Source: RGIG5612 sp045599965
Lineage (GTDB): Bacteria > Bacillota > Clostridia > Lachnospirales > Lachnospiraceae
Reading direction: 5' to 3'
Assembly: GCA_045599965.1 (NCBI GenBank)
Contig: JAZRXA010000064.1
Location: 1-59,452 of the forward strand
Length of the DNA stretch: 59,452 nucleotides
This document shows positions 43,843 to 52,583 of the stretch, piece by piece. Each line of letters begins with the position of its first letter. Within the stretch, counting starts at the first letter, position 1. Below the pieces are notes generated by a model that saw only the letters and a list, made by a program, of their open reading frames with translations, searched no databases and was not told the DNA's origin. The translations under genes were made by a program, and so were the position numbers.

Positions 43843-44595
43843 TTAGATTAAGACTTTTGATAAGAAATCCTTTAGTCTTTCATTTTGAGGATTTTCGAAG
43901 AAATCTTTTGGATTGTTTTCTTCAAGGATTTGACCATGGTCCATAAAGATAACGCGAGTAGCTACTTCTTTGGCAAAGCCCATTTCATGTGTTACCACAA
44001 TCATCGTCATGCCATCTTTAGCTAGCTTTTTCATTATATCTAAAACTTCGCCAACCATCTCAGGATCGAGAGCAGAGGTAGGCTCATCAAAAAGCATTAC
44101 TTCTGGTTCCATTGCAAGAGCTCTTGCGATAGCAATACGCTGTTTTTGTCCTCCAGAGAGTTGAGATGGATAAGAAGTGGCTTTATTGCCTAATTGAACC
44201 ATTTCTAGAAGTTCTAGAGCCTTTACAGAGGCGTCTTGTTTTTTCTTGCCTTTAAGCTTGATAGGCGCCAGAGTAATATTATCAAGAACCTTTTTGTGTG
44301 GAAATAAATTAAAATGTTGGAAAACCATTCCCATTTTTTGCCTATGTTTATTTATATCAGCATCCTTAGCGTTGATATCTTCACCATCGAAAAAGATTTG
44401 ACCTTCGGTAGGTTGCTCTAATAGATTAAGCGAACGAAGGAAGGTTGATTTACCACTTCCAGATGGACCAACTACTACAACGACATCACCTTTATTTATA
44501 TTGATATCGATTCCATCAAGAGCATGAACTTGTTCTTCAGTAGAGTTAAAATATTTTTTTAAGCCGTGGACTTCAATCAAAGCATTACTGTTCAT
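43843..44595 (-). CDS. Polar amino-acid ABC transporter ATPase (GlnQ/ArtP type)
   Basis: 250 residues. Walker A GPSGSGKST, Q-loop MVFQHFNLFPH, signature LSGGQKQRIAIARAL, Walker B VMLFDEPTSALD and switch VVTHEMGFAKEV. It powers the permease encoded just upstream, overlapping its gene by 11 bp. Third gene of a binding protein-permease-ATPase operon. Confidence 0.9.
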   Translation of the reverse strand: MNSNALIEVHGLKKYFNSTEEQVHALDGIDININKGDVVVVVGPSGSGKSTFLRSLNLLEQPTEGQIFFDGEDINAKDADINKHRQKMGMVFQHFNLFPHKKVLDNITLAPIKLKGKKKQDASVKALELLEMVQLGNKATSYPSQLSGGQKQRIAIARALAMEPEVMLFDEPTSALDPEMVGEVLDIMKKLAKDGMTMIVVTHEMGFAKEVATRVIFMDHGQILEENNPKDFFENPQNERLKDFLSKVLI

Positions 44596-45304
44596 TCTTT
44601 CTCAACCTCTTTTCTAAAAGTCTAAGTAGCTGGGTAAGAACAACTACAACAATGAGATAAATAAGTGCAACAGCGATTAATGGCATAAAAGCTACAAAAG
44701 TTCTGCCTCTGATTTTATCGCCTGCTCTAGTAAGGTCCATAATTCCTACGTATCCAGCTACAGAAGTTTCTTTTATTAAAACAATAAGCTCATTAAAGAG
44801 CATAGGAAGAATAACTTTTATAGCTTGAGGCAAAATTATATGAAACATTGTTTGAGTATAATTAAAACCTAAGGAACGACCAGCCTCGAATTGGCCAGCA
44901 TCTATAGACATAATACCGCTTCTAAAAATTTCAGAAACGTAAGCTCCTGAGTTAATACCAAAAGCAATAATAGCAACAAAAATACCATTTTGTACATTAA
45001 CCAGGATTACGAAATACATAATTAAAAGTTGAATAACAACTGGAGTTCCACGAATAATAGTGACAAATAGATTGCAAATAGCGTCAGCAATTTTTAATAT
45101 AACATATCCAACGCCACCTTTTTTCTTCATGGCTTCACCGTTCTTATCATATGTTGAACGAACAGCAGCTATAACAACGCCCAATACGATTCCTATAAGA
45201 AGTGCAAAGATGGTAATGACTAGAGAGTTTTTTAAACCCTCTAGTATCCATTGCCATCTGTTGTCTTCTATAAAGCAAATTTGAAATTGGGAAACAAAAT
45301 CCAT
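44585..45304 (-). CDS. Polar amino-acid ABC transporter permease (HisM/GlnP/ArtQ type)
   Basis: 239 residues, about five helices. IVITIFALLIGIVLGVVIAAVR near the start and the loop with SEIFRSGIMSIDAGQFEAGRSLGFNYTQTMFHIILPQAIK, the EAA-type interface with the ATPase. It starts 2 bp after the binding-protein gene stops. Probably works as a homodimer. Confidence 0.9.
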   Translation of the reverse strand: MDFVSQFQICFIEDNRWQWILEGLKNSLVITIFALLIGIVLGVVIAAVRSTYDKNGEAMKKKGGVGYVILKIADAICNLFVTIIRGTPVVIQLLIMYFVILVNVQNGIFVAIIAFGINSGAYVSEIFRSGIMSIDAGQFEAGRSLGFNYTQTMFHIILPQAIKVILPMLFNELIVLIKETSVAGYVGIMDLTRAGDKIRGRTFVAFMPLIAVALIYLIVVVVLTQLLRLLEKRLRKNEQ

Positions 45305-45306
45305 AA

Positions 45307-46059
45307 TTATTTAATATATTTAGCGACGATTTTATCTAATGTGCCGTCAGCCTTAAGTTCAGCCAAAACTTCATTAACTGTCTTAAGAAGTTCTGAATTA
45401 TCTTTGCTGATAGCAGCAGCATATTCTTCTTCAGTATAAGCAGTTTCAAGAACTACTAATCCAGGATTTGCTGCGACATATTGTTTTGCAGGTTCTTTAT
45501 CAATTACAACGCAGTCAATAGTTCCTTTAATTAAATCTTGCACAGCATCAACACCTGTGTTGTATTCTTTTACATGCTCCTCGCCAAAGTCATCAGCGCA
45601 ATAAATGTCACCAGTGGTGCTTATTTGAACACCGATAAGGTTAGCGTTTGCAAGATCGTCAGGTCCTTTAATAGGAGAACCTTCTTTTACAATAATAGCT
45701 TGAATTCCTGTTGCATAAGAATCAGAAAAGTTTACACTTTGCATACGCTCTTCAGTAACAGTAAGACCAGCAAGTCCAATATCATATTTTCCAGTGCTAA
45801 CACCGGCGATAATTGAATCAAATGCAACATCTTCAATTTTTAATTCCATGCCAAGTTTATCAGCAATGGCTTTAGCGATTTCAACATCAATACCAGCAAA
45901 GTCATCACCCTCTTTAAATTCATATGGAGGGAAAGTAGCTTCTGTTGCCATAACTAAAGTGTTAGATTTTTTTGCCTTAGATCCGCCGCAAGCGGTTAAT
46001 GAAAAGGCTATAACCACCATTAAAATTGAACTTAAAATAATTGCGCTTAATTTTTTCAT
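45307..46059 (-). CDS. Polar amino-acid binding lipoprotein (SBP_bac_3)
   Basis: 250 residues with lipobox LTAC (C24). Standard SBP_bac_3 order: ATFPPYEFKEGDDFAGIDVEIAKAIADKLG, GLTVTEERMQSVNFS, then the second lobe to LDKIVAKYIK. RBS AAAGGAAT before the ATG. Ligand could be arginine, glutamine or cystine; the ARG-box-like site in the promoter favours arginine or a related basic amino acid. Confidence 0.9.
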   Translation of the reverse strand: MKKLSAIILSSILMVVIAFSLTACGGSKAKKSNTLVMATEATFPPYEFKEGDDFAGIDVEIAKAIADKLGMELKIEDVAFDSIIAGVSTGKYDIGLAGLTVTEERMQSVNFSDSYATGIQAIIVKEGSPIKGPDDLANANLIGVQISTTGDIYCADDFGEEHVKEYNTGVDAVQDLIKGTIDCVVIDKEPAKQYVAANPGLVVLETAYTEEEYAAAISKDNSELLKTVNEVLAELKADGTLDKIVAKYIK

Positions 46060-46142
46060 TGTAATTCCTTTCTACTGAGCATACATAAAAAATTCAAAAA
46101 ATATGCATAAAATATACTAAAATATTCAAAAATAATGAATAC

Positions 46143-46190
46143 TATGAATAATAATGCTAGTTATTATAACATCAAAAACAATAAAATCAA
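46143..46190 (-). promoter_or_regulatory. Promoter with ARG-box-like site for the amino-acid importer
   Basis: On the minus strand TTGATT (46190-46185) and TATAAT (46168-46163), 16-bp spacing. TATGAATAATAATGCTAG at 46143-46160, overlapping the expected transcription start, matches the Bacillus ARG box (CATGAATAAAAATKCAAK) at 15 of 18 positions by my count. That suggests ArgR/AhrC control. The rest of the 236-bp gap to 46295 is AT-rich leader and a possible promoter for the gene at 46296. Confidence 0.5.
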
Positions 46191-46295
46191 GAGTAAATTT
46201 GACAAAAAAATTGATAATAAAAAAAATTTTATAAACATGTTGCATAAAAAGAGCAGATTATATATTATATACATCACGACTTTAAGGAAAACATT

Positions 46296-47195
46296 ATGAA
46301 TCAAACTGTATTTAACACAATTTTAGAAAGATATCCGCAAATTGGTTTGCCTATAAAGGAAGGAGCTAAGGACACACTTGAGTATGAGAAGGCTGTGCTT
46401 AGAGGTCTACCTATAGTGCATGTTGCGAACGATTTTTCAGACAATAAATGTGATTGCTTAGAAACTGAAGATACACCTGCTGGCGAAGCAAATATCCTTT
46501 ATATGGATGATAGAGAAGACTTTGAAAAAGTAATTCAAAAACTTGCTCATAGATGCGAACCAACAAAGATTCCAACATCAATGGGTGCATCTACAATTAG
46601 CGGTCTTATCAATTGGGAAAAAATTCATCAGCATGAAAAGGAATATAAAGAAGGTGGCGGAGCTTTTTGGGGTCTTGAGTTTAGTCTATTTGTTAGTGAA
46701 CCTGAAAACTTCCAAGATTCTTTAATTGTTCTTAGCAGCGGTGAGTACAGTGCGGTTGATTCAGAAAGCATTAATGAAATATTAGAAGATGAAGAACATC
46801 TATCAAAAGAAGAATGGAAGAAGGCTTCTATAATAATAAGAAAGTACCACGAACTTACACATTTCATTTGTCAAAAATTATATCCAGAGCATAAGAATGC
46901 AATAAGAGATGAAATTATTGCAGATGCAATCGGAATCATAGCAGTTTTTGGAGAGTATAAAGAAAAGGTCGCAAAACTTTTCTTAGGTATTGAAAAAGAC
47001 ACATATAGAGAAGGCGGACGACTTCAAAACTACTATTTTGAAAATGATCCTAAGAGTGTGCAAGAAAACGCAAGAGATTTAATAACACATTTAACAAAAT
47101 TTTTAGAAGATAAAAAAGAAAAAACGATATATGATTTGATTATACAAATTGAAGAAAACGCGGTTGGCCTAAATAATTTAGTCACTGCTAAATAA
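46296..47195 (+). CDS. Unidentified protein with a HExxH zinc-protease motif
   Basis: 299 residues, no signal peptide, no membrane helix. H185-E-L-T-H189 followed 17 residues later by E206 in DEIIADAIG resembles a gluzincin zinc site (HExxH with a downstream Glu and Asp). The family is not recognised. The N-terminal half (with PTSMGASTISGLINWEKI) is also unfamiliar. RBS AAGG before the ATG. Alone between the importer and a terminator. If the motif is functional it is a cytosolic zinc peptidase; otherwise it is a conserved hypothetical. Confidence 0.55.
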   Translation: MNQTVFNTILERYPQIGLPIKEGAKDTLEYEKAVLRGLPIVHVANDFSDNKCDCLETEDTPAGEANILYMDDREDFEKVIQKLAHRCEPTKIPTSMGASTISGLINWEKIHQHEKEYKEGGGAFWGLEFSLFVSEPENFQDSLIVLSSGEYSAVDSESINEILEDEEHLSKEEWKKASIIIRKYHELTHFICQKLYPEHKNAIRDEIIADAIGIIAVFGEYKEKVAKLFLGIEKDTYREGGRLQNYYFENDPKSVQENARDLITHLTKFLEDKKEKTIYDLIIQIEENAVGLNNLVTAK

Positions 47196-47217
47196 AAAAC
47201 AAAACTGTCTTGTAATA

Positions 47218-47243
47218 GCATATCGTAAGCGATATGCTTTTTT
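47218..47243 (+). terminator. Intrinsic terminator
   Basis: GCATATCG-TAAG-CGATATGC and six T, ending transcription of the HExxH gene. Confidence 0.9.
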
Positions 47244-47257
47244 ATATCTATGTATAG

Positions 47258-47266
47258 TGCTATAAT
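47258..47266 (+). promoter_or_regulatory. Extended -10 promoter of hflX, likely leaderless
   Basis: TGCTATAAT ends 7 bp before the hflX ATG, and no RBS is present. The transcript should start at or near the A of ATG. Confidence 0.5.
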
Positions 47267-47272
47267 TATTCT

Positions 47273-48568
47273 ATGAAAGATTTTGAAAATCCAGTTATAT
47301 CTAATGAAAGGCCAACAGCTATTTTAGTTGGTCTAGAGACTGACCAAACGGAGGATTTCGCCCATAGCATGGAAGAAATGCTCCTTCTTATTGATGCATG
47401 TAATATAGAAGTTGTATCATCTATTACGCAAAAACTTCCACATCCAGAAGCGGGTACCTATTTAGGAAGTGGTAAGGTAAAAGAACTTGCCGAAGAAGCT
47501 GGCAGCTTAGGCGTAGCCTATTGCATCTTTGAAGGAAATCTTTCGCCGGCGCAGCTTAAAAATATTCAAAAGGAAGTTGGCGCTGAAATTTGGGATAGAA
47601 CAACGCTTATCTTGGAAATTTTTTCTAGAAGAGCAAAAACTAAAGAGGCTAGATTACAAGTAGAATCGGCGTACCTTCAATACATGCTTCCAAGACTTTC
47701 AGGAATGTGGCAACACTTAGGCCGTCAAAGCGGTGGAAGTGGAAGCAAATCTAATAAAGGTATCGGTGAAACCCAGCTCGAACTTGATAGACGGCAAATA
47801 AAGCAAAGAATGGCAGAGCTTTCAAAAGAGCTCGATATAATAAGTAAGACAAGAACTACTCAAAGACAAGGACGCATGAAAGGAAATCTTCCACGCGTTG
47901 CGCTTGTGGGATATACAAACGCAGGAAAGAGTACGCTCCTTAATAAGATGCTTGAACTTAATGAAGGTGAAGAGGAAAAGAAAGTTTTCCAAAAGGATAT
48001 GCTTTTTGCAACGCTCGATACTTCGATTAGACATATTTATGTTGAAGGAAATAAAGATTTTTTACTTTCAGACACAGTTGGATTTATCGAGAAACTTCCG
48101 CACCAATTAATTAAAGCTTTTAGATCAACTTTAGAAGAGGCGATACATGCAAACCTAATATTAGTTGTGCTAGATGCTTCGGACGAATATTATAGGCAAC
48201 ATAAAAAAGTTACAGAAGAAACCTTAAAGGAATTATCAGCGGATGAGATTCCGAGAATTTATGTAATGAATAAGGCGGACTTAATAGAAGAAGTAAAAGA
48301 TAATCTGCCAAAAATAAAAGATGACGAGATTTGGATTTCAGCAGAAAATAAAGTTGGACTAGATGAATTAATAAAAATGATTACCGATAAAGTCTATGCT
48401 GGAAATCAGATTTTTAATATTAAACTTCCTTTTGCAAAAGGAGACTTATTAAATAGGTTACATACACAGGCGAAAATAATTAAAGAAGAATATGATGCTG
48501 AAGGAACGATATTAGAAGTAGAAGTCCCAGAGCATTTAATCCACGAAGTAGTAGATTATATTATATGA
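47273..48568 (+). CDS. hflX: Ribosome-rescue GTPase HflX
   Basis: 431 residues. N-terminal HflX domain (TYLGSGKVKELAEEAGSLGVAYCIFEGNLSPAQLKNIQ), coiled coil with GGSGSKSNKGIGETQLELDRRQIKQRM, then the G domain: GYTNAGKSTL (G1), DTVGFIEKLPHQL (G3), NKAD (G4). HflX splits stalled or heat-damaged 70S ribosomes. First gene of a run with the next four genes closely packed. Confidence 0.95.
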   Translation: MKDFENPVISNERPTAILVGLETDQTEDFAHSMEEMLLLIDACNIEVVSSITQKLPHPEAGTYLGSGKVKELAEEAGSLGVAYCIFEGNLSPAQLKNIQKEVGAEIWDRTTLILEIFSRRAKTKEARLQVESAYLQYMLPRLSGMWQHLGRQSGGSGSKSNKGIGETQLELDRRQIKQRMAELSKELDIISKTRTTQRQGRMKGNLPRVALVGYTNAGKSTLLNKMLELNEGEEEKKVFQKDMLFATLDTSIRHIYVEGNKDFLLSDTVGFIEKLPHQLIKAFRSTLEEAIHANLILVVLDASDEYYRQHKKVTEETLKELSADEIPRIYVMNKADLIEEVKDNLPKIKDDEIWISAENKVGLDELIKMITDKVYAGNQIFNIKLPFAKGDLLNRLHTQAKIIKEEYDAEGTILEVEVPEHLIHEVVDYII

Positions 48569-48575
48569 GGTGAGT

Positions 48576-48821
48576 ATGAAATTAGATAATTATAGAAAGA
48601 AAATAGATAAAATTGATAAAAAAATAGAAAAGCTTTTAGAAAGCCGTCTTGAGCTCTGCAAAGAAATTGGAACTTATAAAAAAGAAAACAATCTTGAAGT
48701 ATTAGATCAAAATAGAGAAGACGCTATTTTAGAAAAAATCGATAGCAGCAATCTAAAACATAAAGACGAAATAAAAGAAATCTATAAAGAAATTTTTAAT
48801 GAGGGCAAAAAGGTTCAATAA
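48576..48821 (+). CDS. Chorismate mutase type II-like small protein
   Basis: 81 residues from the ATG at 48576, just after GAGG. All-helical CM_2 pattern: LDNYRKKIDKIDKKIEKLLESRLELCKEIGTYKKENNLEVLDQNREDAILEKI. Conserved Arg/Lys positions of the AroQ fold appear present. It could interconvert chorismate and prephenate, but stand-alone copies outside aromatic operons may do something else; none of the neighbours is an aromatic gene. Its TAA overlaps the next ATG. Confidence 0.65.
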   Translation: MKLDNYRKKIDKIDKKIEKLLESRLELCKEIGTYKKENNLEVLDQNREDAILEKIDSSNLKHKDEIKEIYKEIFNEGKKVQ

Positions 48822-50302
48822 TGAAACCTGAAATCTTAGCACCAGCAGGCACATACGAAGCGCTTGAAGCAGCGATAAAAGCTGGCGCCGACGCAGTTTA
48901 TGTTGGCGGAAGTTTATTTAGTGCACGTGCATTTGCAGGAAACTTTGATGAAGAAACTCTCATAAAAGGAATAAAGTATTGCCATCTTTTTGACAAGAAA
49001 CTTTATATGGCAGTTAATACTTTACTTAAACCTTCAGAAATTAAAAATCTAGTTAATTATCTTAAGTCATTTTATGAAAATGGATTAGATGCAGTAATAG
49101 TGCAAGATGTTGGTGTTGCAAAAGTATTAAAAGAAGAATTTCCTAATCTTAAACTTCATGCTAGCACACAAATGAGCATATCATCTTCTTATGGAGCAAA
49201 GTTCTTAAAGGAACTTGGATTTTCCAGAGTAGTTCCAGCTAGAGAACTTTCTCTTTCAGAAATAAAATCAATAAAAGAAAAAGTAGATATTGAAATAGAA
49301 AGTTTCGTTCATGGAGCGATGTGCTTTGCATATTCTGGAAAATGTTTATTTAGTTCATTTGCCGGAGGGAGAAGTGGAAATAGAGGACGTTGCGCTCAGC
49401 CTTGTAGACAATGTTATGAGATTTCTGATGTAGAAAAAAATGAAAAGAGTCTTACAGTAAAAGAATATTTAATGAGCCTTAAGGATATGTGCACGCTAGA
49501 GATTTTGCCAAAGCTAATAGATGCGAAAATTGAATCTTTTAAAATAGAAGGAAGGATGAAAAATCCTTCTTATGTTGCAGCAACTGTAAAAGCTTACGTT
49601 AAAGCAAGAGATATGTATTTGGAAAATAAATGGGATGAAGAAGAAATTCTTAAACTTAAAGACCAAATGCAAGATATATATAATCGAGGAGGATTTAGCC
49701 AGGGCTATTACTTTGAAGAGAAAGGCCTTGATATGCTAGCAACAAAAAGACCAAACCATCAAGGATTAAAAATTGGTGTTGTAAAAAAAGTTGCTCCGCC
49801 GCATGTGACGATTAAACTAGAAAAAGATCTAAATGAAAAAGATGTGTTGGAAATAATAGATGCGGAAGTTGAACTTACTAGCAATCAAAATGCAAAGACA
49901 GGTCAAAGTATAATCTTAAATGGAAAAGAATTTAAGAAGATAAATCCTGGTATGGAAATTTTTAGAACAAGAAATAATAGATTGCTCAGCGAAATCGAAG
50001 AAGAAATAATTAAGCCAGAAAAAAGTATAAAAGTTAATGCGCATATAAAAGCAATTGTTGGGCAGCCTATAGAAATAACAATTGAAGGTATAAAAACAGC
50101 TGGGAATGTTGTAGAAAAAGCGAAAAATGCACCAACTGATAAAGAAACACTTATACAAAAAATGTATAAGAGCACAGGAACAAATATAAAATTTGAAAAT
50201 ATTGAATGTGAAATTAGCGAAGATGCATTTGTGCAAATGAGCGCATTTAATGAGCTAAGAAGAAAAGCGATAGAAAATTTCAAAGAAGAAAAAGTTAAAT
50301 GA
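48821..50302 (+). CDS. Peptidase U32 family protein (TrhP/RlhA-like)
   Basis: 493 residues. N-terminal TIM-barrel opening EILAPAGTYEALEAAIKAGADAVYVGG and the U32 signature with clustered cysteines (FVHGAMCFAYSGKCLFSSF...GRCAQPCRQCYE), probable Fe-S ligands. Characterised relatives hydroxylate RNA (TrhP forms ho5U in tRNA, RlhA acts on 23S rRNA) using prephenate, so the adjacent chorismate-mutase-like gene, which could supply prephenate, is a meaningful neighbour. It overlaps the next gene by 4 bp. Confidence 0.8.
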   Translation: MKPEILAPAGTYEALEAAIKAGADAVYVGGSLFSARAFAGNFDEETLIKGIKYCHLFDKKLYMAVNTLLKPSEIKNLVNYLKSFYENGLDAVIVQDVGVAKVLKEEFPNLKLHASTQMSISSSYGAKFLKELGFSRVVPARELSLSEIKSIKEKVDIEIESFVHGAMCFAYSGKCLFSSFAGGRSGNRGRCAQPCRQCYEISDVEKNEKSLTVKEYLMSLKDMCTLEILPKLIDAKIESFKIEGRMKNPSYVAATVKAYVKARDMYLENKWDEEEILKLKDQMQDIYNRGGFSQGYYFEEKGLDMLATKRPNHQGLKIGVVKKVAPPHVTIKLEKDLNEKDVLEIIDAEVELTSNQNAKTGQSIILNGKEFKKINPGMEIFRTRNNRLLSEIEEEIIKPEKSIKVNAHIKAIVGQPIEITIEGIKTAGNVVEKAKNAPTDKETLIQKMYKSTGTNIKFENIECEISEDAFVQMSAFNELRRKAIENFKEEKVK

Positions 50303-51075
50303 AAAATTTAGTTGTAAGAGTAAAAACTAAAGAACAGTTTAATGCGGTAATTAATTTTAATGAGATTAATACCGTTATTGGTTCAAATGCAGTTTTTTCT
50401 TCGATGAAAGAAAGAAATGATAAAGATTTTTATTTAAGTCTTCCAGAAGTAGCTAGAGAAAATAAAATAGGTCAAGTTGAAAATGATATAAAAAAGGCTA
50501 AAGAAAACAATATAGGTCTTCTAATTAAGAATATAGATGAACTTGCAATGGTAAAAGAAATGAGTTTTGAGGGAAATCTTATTGGGGATTCATCTCTTTA
50601 TGCATTCAATAATCAAGCACTTAATTTTTACAAAGATTTTTATACTAATATGAAATTTGTATTAAATGACGAGCTTTCAGATAAAGAACTAGAAAACTTA
50701 AAAGAGGTTTCTAAAGAAAAATTATTTTATAAAGCTTATGGCTATCAGCAACTTATGATAACAAACCAATGCATGAATAGAAATTATTGGGGATGCTTAA
50801 AGCCGCTTCTTAAATTTAAGGATGATAAAAATAATGAGTTCTATATTTCTAGTGAGTGTGGATATTGCTATGACATTGTTTATAATGGTCAGCCTACAAA
50901 TATGTTGGACAAACTAGAAGAAATTAGTTTTGAGAATATTCTTTTAGACTTTACTATTGAGTCTGAAGAAGAGACAAAGAAAATTATTGAGATGGCGCTT
51001 AAAGCGGCGAAACATGAACAAATAAAATTAGAAGATAAGTTTACGAGAGGACATCATTACAAAGGTATTGATTAA
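50299..51075 (+). CDS. U32-associated protein, C-terminal half type
   Basis: 258 residues resembling the second part of long (~750 aa) U32/DUF3656 proteins: LMITNQCMNRNYWGCLKPL...FYISSECGYCYDIVYNG. The first TIM-barrel part with the U32 cysteine signature is missing. Because it follows and overlaps the U32 gene, the two may be a split version of one longer enzyme, or a heterodimer. Cysteines in NQCMNRNYWGC and SECGYC could bind metal. Confidence 0.55.
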   Translation: MKNLVVRVKTKEQFNAVINFNEINTVIGSNAVFSSMKERNDKDFYLSLPEVARENKIGQVENDIKKAKENNIGLLIKNIDELAMVKEMSFEGNLIGDSSLYAFNNQALNFYKDFYTNMKFVLNDELSDKELENLKEVSKEKLFYKAYGYQQLMITNQCMNRNYWGCLKPLLKFKDDKNNEFYISSECGYCYDIVYNGQPTNMLDKLEEISFENILLDFTIESEEETKKIIEMALKAAKHEQIKLEDKFTRGHHYKGID

Positions 51076-51175
51076 AGGCTTAAGATATGAAAACTCAAGT
51101 GATATAATAAATTATATTAAGTGCGTTGATGAGATGATGGAAAGAAAAAAAGAATTATCGGAGATAAAAAAATGA
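51068..51175 (+). CDS. Possible 35-residue coupling ORF before nrdG
   Basis: A TTG-started frame (LIKGLRYENSSDIINYIKCV...) overlaps the end of the previous gene by 8 bp and ends in a TGA that overlaps the nrdG ATG. The exact joins at both ends suggest translational coupling, but the RBS is weak (AAAGG close to the TTG) and I do not recognise the peptide. Confidence 0.3.
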   Translation: MIKGLRYENSSDIINYIKCVDEMMERKKELSEIKK

Positions 51176-51855
51176 AAATTCATGGTCTTCAAAAAATGAG
51201 ATTATTAGATTATCCAGGAAAGGTAGCATGCACAGTATTTTTAGCAGGTTGTGATTTTAGATGTCCATTTTGCCATAACTCTGAACTAATAACTGGCGAT
51301 GCCGAAGTTATTATGGATGATAAAGAGCTTTTAGATTTCTTAAAGAAAAGACAAGGCATATTAGAAGGAGTTGCTATAACTGGAGGAGAGCCTCTTCTTA
51401 GAAAAGATATAAAGGATTTTTTAATAGCTATTAAGGAATTAGGATATCCAATTAAACTTGATACAAATGGAAATAATCCAACAGTTCTTAAAGAACTTGT
51501 TAACGAAGGACTAGTTAACTATGTTGCAATGGATGTCAAAAACTCAAAAGAAAAATATGCTAGAACAATTGGATTTGATAAGTTTGATATAACGAATGTA
51601 GATGAAAGCATAAACTTTTTATTAAACGCAAATATTGATTATGAATTTAGAACAACTGTCTTAAAAGAACTTCACGACGAAAGTTCTTTTGAAGGAATTG
51701 GAAAATGGATACAAGGTGCTAAAAAATATTTTATTCAAAACTTTGTAGATAGAGATACGGTTGTATATGATGGGCTGCATGGATTTGATGAAGAAGAGTT
51801 AAAGAAGTTTTCTGATATCGTAGCACCATATGTAAAAGATATAGGAATTAGATAG
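51172..51855 (+). CDS. nrdG: Anaerobic ribonucleotide reductase activase (NrdG2 type radical SAM)
   Basis: 227 residues. CDFRCPFC gives the radical SAM CxxxCxxC (C27, C31, C34), and ITGGEPLL binds SAM. Using SAM and a reduced 4Fe-4S cluster it creates the glycyl radical in NrdD. The nrdD gene is 4 kb downstream in its own transcription unit rather than adjacent. The length and MKIHGLQKMRLLDYPGKVACTVFLAGC start match the NrdG2 subgroup. Other glycyl-radical activases are possible but less likely. Confidence 0.8.
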   Translation: MKIHGLQKMRLLDYPGKVACTVFLAGCDFRCPFCHNSELITGDAEVIMDDKELLDFLKKRQGILEGVAITGGEPLLRKDIKDFLIAIKELGYPIKLDTNGNNPTVLKELVNEGLVNYVAMDVKNSKEKYARTIGFDKFDITNVDESINFLLNANIDYEFRTTVLKELHDESSFEGIGKWIQGAKKYFIQNFVDRDTVVYDGLHGFDEEELKKFSDIVAPYVKDIGIR

Positions 51856-51860
51856 CAGTA

Positions 51861-52457
51861 TTAATAAATCGAGTTGTTTTCCGATTTTATATATGGACAA
51901 TCACAAATCATTGTTGTGAATAATTCGGCAAGGGCTTCTACTGAAATATCAGGATATGATAACCAGTGCATTGCAGTTCTTACAATACCACCAGATAAGT
52001 AGTGAATAAGGTATTCTCTGTTTTTTTGCTCAAACAAAATTTGAGAAAATTCCCTTATGGCTTGTTCTATTCTTTTTTCAAATTGATTTATGAAATACAA
52101 ATCACCATTTGGTCCGAGCAAGGTAACAAGATAATCTCTTATTTCGTATTCATTTTTATATTGAGTTATCAATGATTCCTTGAGCAAATTACGGATTTCT
52201 TTTAGTGAATATGTTGTGTTCTTTTTTATAGAAATTCGTTGTGTTGACTCAATGATATCAATCAATTCGTTTTCTATAGTTCTTAGAAGATCATCAATAC
52301 TTTGATAGTATCTGTAAAATGTTCCTCTGTGTATATTTGCTTTTAAGCATATCTCACGAACAGTTATCTGGTTATAATCTTTAACCTTAAAGATTTCCAT
52401 AAACGAATCTTTGATTTTTTTTGTAGTCTCTGATTTTTTTATTATATATTCTCCCAT
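51861..52457 (-). CDS. TetR-family transcriptional regulator
   Basis: 198 residues from the ATG at 52457 (GGAG upstream). N-terminal helix-turn-helix ITVREICLKANIHRGTFYRYYQSIDDLL; the rest is an effector-binding helical domain. Convergent with nrdG and divergent from the UroD-fold gene at 52584, which it probably controls through the palindrome at 52529. Confidence 0.85.
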   Translation of the reverse strand: MGEYIIKKSETTKKIKDSFMEIFKVKDYNQITVREICLKANIHRGTFYRYYQSIDDLLRTIENELIDIIESTQRISIKKNTTYSLKEIRNLLKESLITQYKNEYEIRDYLVTLLGPNGDLYFINQFEKRIEQAIREFSQILFEQKNREYLIHYLSGGIVRTAMHWLSYPDISVEALAELFTTMICDCPYIKSENNSIY

Positions 52458-52528
52458 TATACCTATCTCCACAAAAATCTAAAATGCGACACATTGTCTT
52501 ATTTTGTCCTTTGATTTTATTCTTTATT

Positions 52529-52542
52529 TTGATATATATCAA
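52529..52542. promoter_or_regulatory. Perfect 14-bp palindrome, candidate TetR operator
   Basis: TTGATATATATCAA in the 126-bp divergent region between the TetR gene and 52584. A smaller GACA-CAT-TGTC half-palindrome lies at about 52488-52498. Either could be the regulator's site. Confidence 0.45.
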
Positions 52543-52583
52543 GTAGATAAAGTGGAATTGTATTAAGAAGTAGGAGGGAAAGT

